In this document: one piece after another, positions 58,899-64,000 of the stretch
Layout of the letters: each line of letters opens with the position of its first letter
How positions within the stretch are numbered: the first letter of the stretch is position 1
Origin: Penicillium oxalicum
Lineage: Eukaryota > Ascomycota > Eurotiomycetes > Eurotiales > Aspergillaceae
Direction of reading: 5' to 3'
Assembly: GCF_001723175.1 (NCBI RefSeq)
Contig: NC_064653.1
Location: forward strand, 3,348,001-3,412,000
DNA length: 64,000 bases
Program-made: the position numbers and the translations under genes
The notes under the pieces: generated by a model
Told to the model about the DNA's origin: nothing
Databases searched by the model: none
The model's input: only the letters and a program-made list of their open reading frames with translations

Positions 58899-60799
58899 GG
58901 TTATAAGCCCGATCGTAATAGTAAGGCCTAAATTTATAAAAACCGCAAGTTCTTAAATTTTTAATCACTAAACCTATTAAATTCGGCTATGGAAGCTATA
59001 ATTACTAAATTATTAAATTCAAATTCAAATCATCAAACCTAATACAAATTTAATAAACTTAACTAGGCTATAGAAGCCAGAAATTCACTCAATATAATAT
59101 AATAAACTAGACTATAGAATCCAGAAATTTACTAAATATAATATAATTAACTAGGCTATAGAAGCTAAATCTAATATTAACAAAAGAAAGACGCGTCTGT
59201 TAATATTTATTAGGACTACTATAATATTAATATCTCTTACTTCAGACCCTACTATAATATACTAATAATAACACTATATATCCCCTATAAACCTTACTTC
59301 TTACTAAATTCTATCCCTAAATCCTACCTAAATTATTAAATTTACCTAAACCTTAATTATATTCCTAAATACTAACTATAGCTAAAGAAGATCTCGGCTA
59401 AGCGGCCGGGGTTAAAGAATTCCCTATATCTCGTGAGGACTATAGCAAATTCTTTATCCTAAGATCCCGAGGCTAGCTAGTAGACTAACTTACTAGCGCT
59501 CTTAAAGAATTTACCCTTAACCTACTTAAATTATTAGAAAGAACAGAAGACTTCGAGGACTAGTTTAGAGATGTATACTAAATCCTTAAAAAGAAAGGAC
59601 TCTATCGCCTCGTTAATCTAAAATATAATAGGCCTAAAGTAATATCTAACGAAGCAGAAACTTAGGTCGAATACTCCTATACTATACAGATATAGCTCTA
59701 ATAATCTATCTCGAAGGATATCGATATAATAGTCAAAGCTATAAGATTCTGATACGAATTCGCTAATAAATATATTATTAGCTTAAAAAAGGCCCTCTAT
59801 ACTACTAGCTTTATTCCTAGTAAAAAGAAGGTAACTAGGGTTCTACGAACCTACTAAGCTAACTACCTATTAGTAATTAATTTTATATATAAATTTCGTA
59901 GTACCTATACTAAAGTAACAGAAGAAGTCTAACTTACCCTAGGTATAATTATTTCCCTACTTCTTAATAAATTACAAGGTAATATCCTAACCTTTATAGC
60001 TACTAGACTAGTAGATTATTCTAATAGATACGAAAATATTATAAAGATTATAGTACTAGACCTTTTCCGAACCTTTACTAAGATAATCTATAAACTAGAA
60101 GTTATAAATTACTAATTCTCGAGCGTTCTAACTACGATAACTAGAAAATCTTTAAAACCCTCGTTAGATAAATATAAATACCTCCTATTAAAGTATATAT
60201 CTCTAAGAGGTAAATCGCTATAGGAATAGGTAAAAGAATAGACTAAAGGCCTAAATTAGGTTACCCTAAATAGTAACTACTTCTTTTACGAAAGAAAAGG
60301 CTATACTATTAAGGACTACGCCTATTTAGTTATTATATCGCGAACCCTAGATTAGAAGCCTATTAAAGATATCTAGATAAATACCCTATAGAGGAATATA
60401 GATAATCTAAATAGACTACCGCTAGAAGGGTAGACTATAATATATAATAATAGAATTAAGAAGAACGGGGGTAATATCTAGAATTCTACCTAAACCTTCT
60501 AAAATCCTTAGAAGAGCTAACAAAATCTAATAATACTAATTTCTATTAGAAAGAATAATAGGAACAAGAATTCGATTACCTTAAAGGAGGCCTAACCCTA
60601 ATCCTAACTATATAGAAGGGATCTTAAAAAGGAAGATATTAATATAGGAGGTAATACGGATAATAATACGAGCGTAAATATAGTAATATAGGCTAGTAAA
60701 GAAGAAGATAAGTACTACTACGCTCTTATAGTAGTAGAATTCGACTTCGCTAACCGCCTAGATCCCTAGCTTACTATAGCCTTAATTAAAAGAAACTCC

Positions 60800-62160
60800 T
60801 CTACTAAGTAGATTATTAACTTAGGTCTATTACGCTTGATTTATATTAATAGAAATATAATTATAAAATTCTAAAGTAACCTATATAGCTATTAATACTA
60901 GATCTCTAATAGAAGAACTATTAAATCCCTTAGAAAAGCGATCGCTCGAATTAAATTAATCCTCCTAGAAGGTACTAAAACCCTTAATATATAATACGAA
61001 TATATACTAATAGGTAACTTTAACCTCCTATCTATAACCTAAATATATAAGGACTATAAAATAGGCTAGAAAGACTAGGAGAATATTTTTGTTAACCTAG
61101 ATAATAAACAAAAGATTATAGTATATATATATAGGAAACGAGGTATCCTATTTCTAAAGGCTACTTTAATTAAACTATCTATAGCGTACGAAAAGAAGGC
61201 CCCCCTAATTATAGCGACTATATATTCCTTTACTAGAATTTTACTAGAAGTAGCCTATTACTATCTAGGTTATATTAGATAGCCTACCGCAAAAATTAAC
61301 TATTACAAAATTAGTAAGGAGGTCTATAGTAATAAATATTTTAATTATAAAGCTTATAAGATTACAAAATCTAAGAGAATCGTATTCTATATAAACTAGA
61401 TACGCTCTAAGATACTATAGGAATTTATCTATATTAATATCTAGCTATATACCCCCCTTAGAATTAGGAATATATTATACGTCCTAATCGTAGTTAACGA
61501 TACTACTAGGCTTAGATAGGCTATTCTAATAAAGATAAAAGGCTAAGCCTCGTATATCCTAATCTAAATACTAAACCGTATCTTTACTTCTACTAGTACT
61601 TAGCCTTCCGAAATCCGTATAGATAGAGACAGAAGTTTCTTTAAATTTAAAGAATAGGCTAAGCAGAAAGGTTATACTTTCTTAATAAGCGCCTCTTATA
61701 CCTATAAATAAAATAGTATTACTAAAAGCTCTAGATATCTTATTATATAGGGGGCCCGAACTCTTATAGTAGCTACGCCCTAAGCTCCTATATTTTTGTA
61801 GCCTAAAGCTATAGTTACTACTACCTATATTATAAACTAAATCTATAAGCTAAATAAAAAATTATCCCCTTTAGAAAGATAGAATAAATACTAGTATAAT
61901 ACTAATAGCTCTAGGGTAAAGTAACTAATCGATTTAGGGTTTTTATATATCTAGTATTCTAAAGCCTATATCTATATTCTAAAAGAATAATAAACCTAAG
62001 AATAAAAGATAGCCCTAAGGGTATAGATTAGATACTTAGTTAGATATAATAGTAAAAATAGCTACTAATATAGGATTTACGATCTAAGTAAGAGAAAAGT
62101 TATAATTAGAAGAGATATAGACTTTTAGGAAGAACTATCTATACTACTATTAGACCTAGA
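60800..62160 (+). pseudogene. Copia Q protease-integrase, heavily mutated
   Basis: It is collinear with 33905-35255 of Copia V. Readable landmarks are VVNDTTRL near 61490 (V has VVNDATR) and the K-IVLLKAL-equivalent region near 61715. TAG and TAA codons occur every few residues. It is included because it shows that the long form is present twice on the plus strand. Confidence 0.65.
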
Positions 62161-62391
62161 TAATCGAATTAAATAGATTATACAAGAAAGGCTCTATAGT
62201 ATAAAGATTTAGCTAAAGTATTAAAAGGATAACCGATATAACCGTAAAACGATTAAATAGGCTAACCTAAAATACTACCTACGCGGATAATAACTACTAT
62301 AAAGATCCTAACTATAACTTCTACTCTAATATAAGCCTAGATATCTATAAAGAAACCTAAATTTTATAAGTATCCTATACTCTAAAAGTTC

Positions 62392-62570
62392 TGATAGACC
62401 TACAGGTCTATAAGGCAAGGAAGCAATCTGGAGGCGAGACAACTGGGATTAGGAAGTCTAGGGAGAAGGAAGAAGAGAGAGAGAGGGAAAACCCACGATA
62501 GGGGAAAAACCCTTAAGATATATGACCGCTGCTAGGCCTAGCAAATATCTGGAGAGGGCAAACTCTCTTA
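62392..62570 (-). repeat. 3' LTR of the right-edge Copia
   Basis: TGATAGACC...CTCTCTTA. Confidence 0.85.
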
Positions 62571-64000
62571 CACCCCCCCTAGGACTAGTAGCAATGTGAA
62601 TAATAATATATATAGTAGTATAATATAATAAAATTTGGAAGGGGAGGGTTAGTTAGGATCTCTTATATGCAATAATCTAGTACGATTATTTTGAAAAATC
62701 CTATTAGGCTTAGTTTTGGTAAGTATGTTAGCGGTATTGTCCTTGCTCGGGATACTAGTTAGTTAGATAAGGTTCTTTTTAATAAGGTCTCTGATTAAAT
62801 AGTATCTCGTGCTAATCTAGGATAATTTTAGGCTGACTTTAGGGTTTATAACGGTCGTAATAGTATTATCGGAATCACAAAATAGGGTGATTAGGATATT
62901 TTTGTCGAATTCTTTATCTTGGTTTAATAGGGGTATAAGTAAAAGGTTAGTAGTAATTTTAGCAAGGTAAAGTCCCTCTTTCGCTACAGTCGCAAGGGTA
63001 TAGTATTCGGCTATAGTCGATAAGGCTACTACGATATCTTATCTTTTTGAGCTCTATAAGATTAGGGCACTAGCAAAGAACTAAATATATACTTCGGTAG
63101 ATTTTCTATCCTCTGTATTAGCGTACGATAAGTCGATAAATCCTTCTAGACCCTTTAAGGGTTCTTTTCTAAATAGGATTCCTAAATTTATAGTGCCTAT
63201 AAGATATTATAACAAAACTTTGTACGCTACTATATTATCTTTTCTCGGGTGTACGTTACGGCGCTATAGTTTAGACACGGTCGCTATAATATCCGGGCGT
63301 ATTTTAATTAAGAGCTAACTAATCTTTCCTATTATTTTAGTATAGGCACCCTAATCGAATACATTATCCTCTGTTAGATTATTTAGATAGGGGATTTTCT
63401 AAGAGAGATTTATTAGAATTAGCGAAGGATTGTAATTTTTATAGCCCTTATTATAGATTAAATTTGTTAAATAAGCCTGTTAGCTTATAAAGATATAGCT
63501 AGAGGGTTCTTTAATTATATTATATCTAAGGAATCTTTTAAATAGGAGGGTCTTTAGTTTTCTTTTGTTTGAAAGGCCCTTTTTTATAGAGTTTAATTAA
63601 TCCTTATATCTAGTCGCCAGGATATTATCTATATAGATTATAATAAATATAGTATAGTCCTTATTAGTAAAGATATATAGTTCGGAGGGGATTAGAGAGA
63701 GGCCTAGGCTAGATAGGTTATCTTTAAAAAGTTTATGCTAGAGGTATCCTACTTATCGCAATCTATAAAGCGCCTAGTTTAGTACGTATACCAGATCTTC
63801 TCCTTTTAGGCTAAATTATTTATATCTAGTTAGTTACTTTATAAATATAATACGGTTATTAATAGCGGTATTAAGGTAGGCTCTAATTACGTCCTACTAT
63901 TCCTTTTTCTAATTACGGATAGTAGCTATAGTAATAAATAACTTAGCCGATATATCTGAGATAACTAGGGTATATCTTTCGTTAGGTTAGAAGTCTACGC
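62392..64000 (-). mobile_element. Full-length-type Copia, 3' part, open at the right window edge
   Basis: The 3' LTR is 62392-62570, polypurine complement CACCCCCCC after it, then RNase H (about 62810-63070), RT with the catalytic region near 63635, and further RT to the window end. It aligns with 9505-11100 of Copia W. It is inserted into the linker of Copia Q (flank GTTCT). RIP is moderate to heavy, and the catalytic box reads IYIDNI-like. Confidence 0.8.

Larger units (their letters stand above)
58718..62391 (+). mobile_element. Full-length-type Copia Q, 5' part
   Basis: The 5' LTR is 58718-58898, followed by primer site, leader with hairpins and AGACGCGTCT, gag (about 59380-60780), protease-integrase (60800-62160) and the start of the linker. 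It is cut at 62391 by a minus-strand Copia. RIP is extreme. The zinc knuckle near 60276-60317 reads YFFYERKGYTIKDY, i.e. all three Cys and the His became Tyr. Containing integrase makes it the long form. Confidence 0.85.

Noticed and set aside
1..64000. CRISPR arrays, tRNA or rRNA genes, bacterial operons
   Set aside because: The repeats are LTRs, TIRs and microsatellites. The only tRNA-like sequence is the Copia primer site, which is a short complement without a full cloverleaf.

Overview
The window looks like gene-free, repeat-packed heterochromatin of a filamentous ascomycete (Pezizomycotina). I found no host gene, rRNA, tRNA or CRISPR array. Nearly all of the 64 kb can be assigned to nested transposable elements. 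Most copies carry the footprint of repeat-induced point mutation (RIP): CpA and TpG are lost and TpA is gained, while CpG is largely kept. As a result Trp and Gln codons recur as stops, and Cys and His recur as Tyr. No full transposon protein is intact. The species cannot be named from the sequence.

Five repeat families plus two unidentified blocks account for the layout. (1) A Ty1/Copia family dominates. It has ~179-bp LTRs (TGAGAGAG...GTCTATCA), 5-bp target duplications, a G-rich polypurine tract and a primer-binding site complementary to the anticodon half of a tRNA-Met. It exists as a ~6.2-kb full-length form (best copy 31883-38063, +) and as a ~2.85-kb derivative lacking protease-integrase and RT-RNase H, present at least eight times. 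(2) Ty3/Gypsy family A occupies the left end, with an unmutated solo LTR at 1660-2006. (3) Ty3/Gypsy family C (44415-54399, -) is complete with LTRs and TSD ATTAA; a second copy lies at 54744-58717. (4) Three pogo/Fot1-like DNA transposons lie at 28200-30079, 30109-31271 and 40343-42225. (5) Two copies of a Mutator-like MITE lie at 2547-2876 and 58321-58535. Unidentified degenerate sequence lies at 2877-4809 (inverted copy 8617-9504) and at 43539-44414 plus 54400-54743.

Left to right: Gypsy-A with solo LTR and MITE (1-2876); unknown block B (2877-4809); Gypsy-A fragment carrying a short Copia (4810-8616); inverted B (8617-9504); minus-strand full-length Copia W carrying a short Copia (9505-18544); plus-strand short Copia Y carrying Z (18545-22908); Copia X 3' half (22909-24254); minus Copias M1 and M2 sharing one LTR, with pogo copies P1 and P2 (24255-31271); Copia U carrying full-length V (31272-38766); short Copia N carrying pogo P3 (38767-43538); unknown block D split by Gypsy-C1, which itself carries short Copia S (43539-54743); Gypsy-C2 with short Copia R and MITE-2 (54744-58717); full-length-type Copia Q (58718-62391); and the 3' end of another Copia running off the window.

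Insertions reach five levels deep (M2, then P2, then U, then N, then P3). Several elements have flanks that do not pair, which points to LTR-LTR recombination or an assembly collapse. The observations most worth a second look are the trans-mobilised short Copia with an in-frame junction, the conserved leader hairpins and palindrome, the co-varying pogo terminal repeats, the mirror-image mutation gradient across the Gypsy-C1 LTRs, and the 9-bp-TSD MITE with an empty site in the same window.
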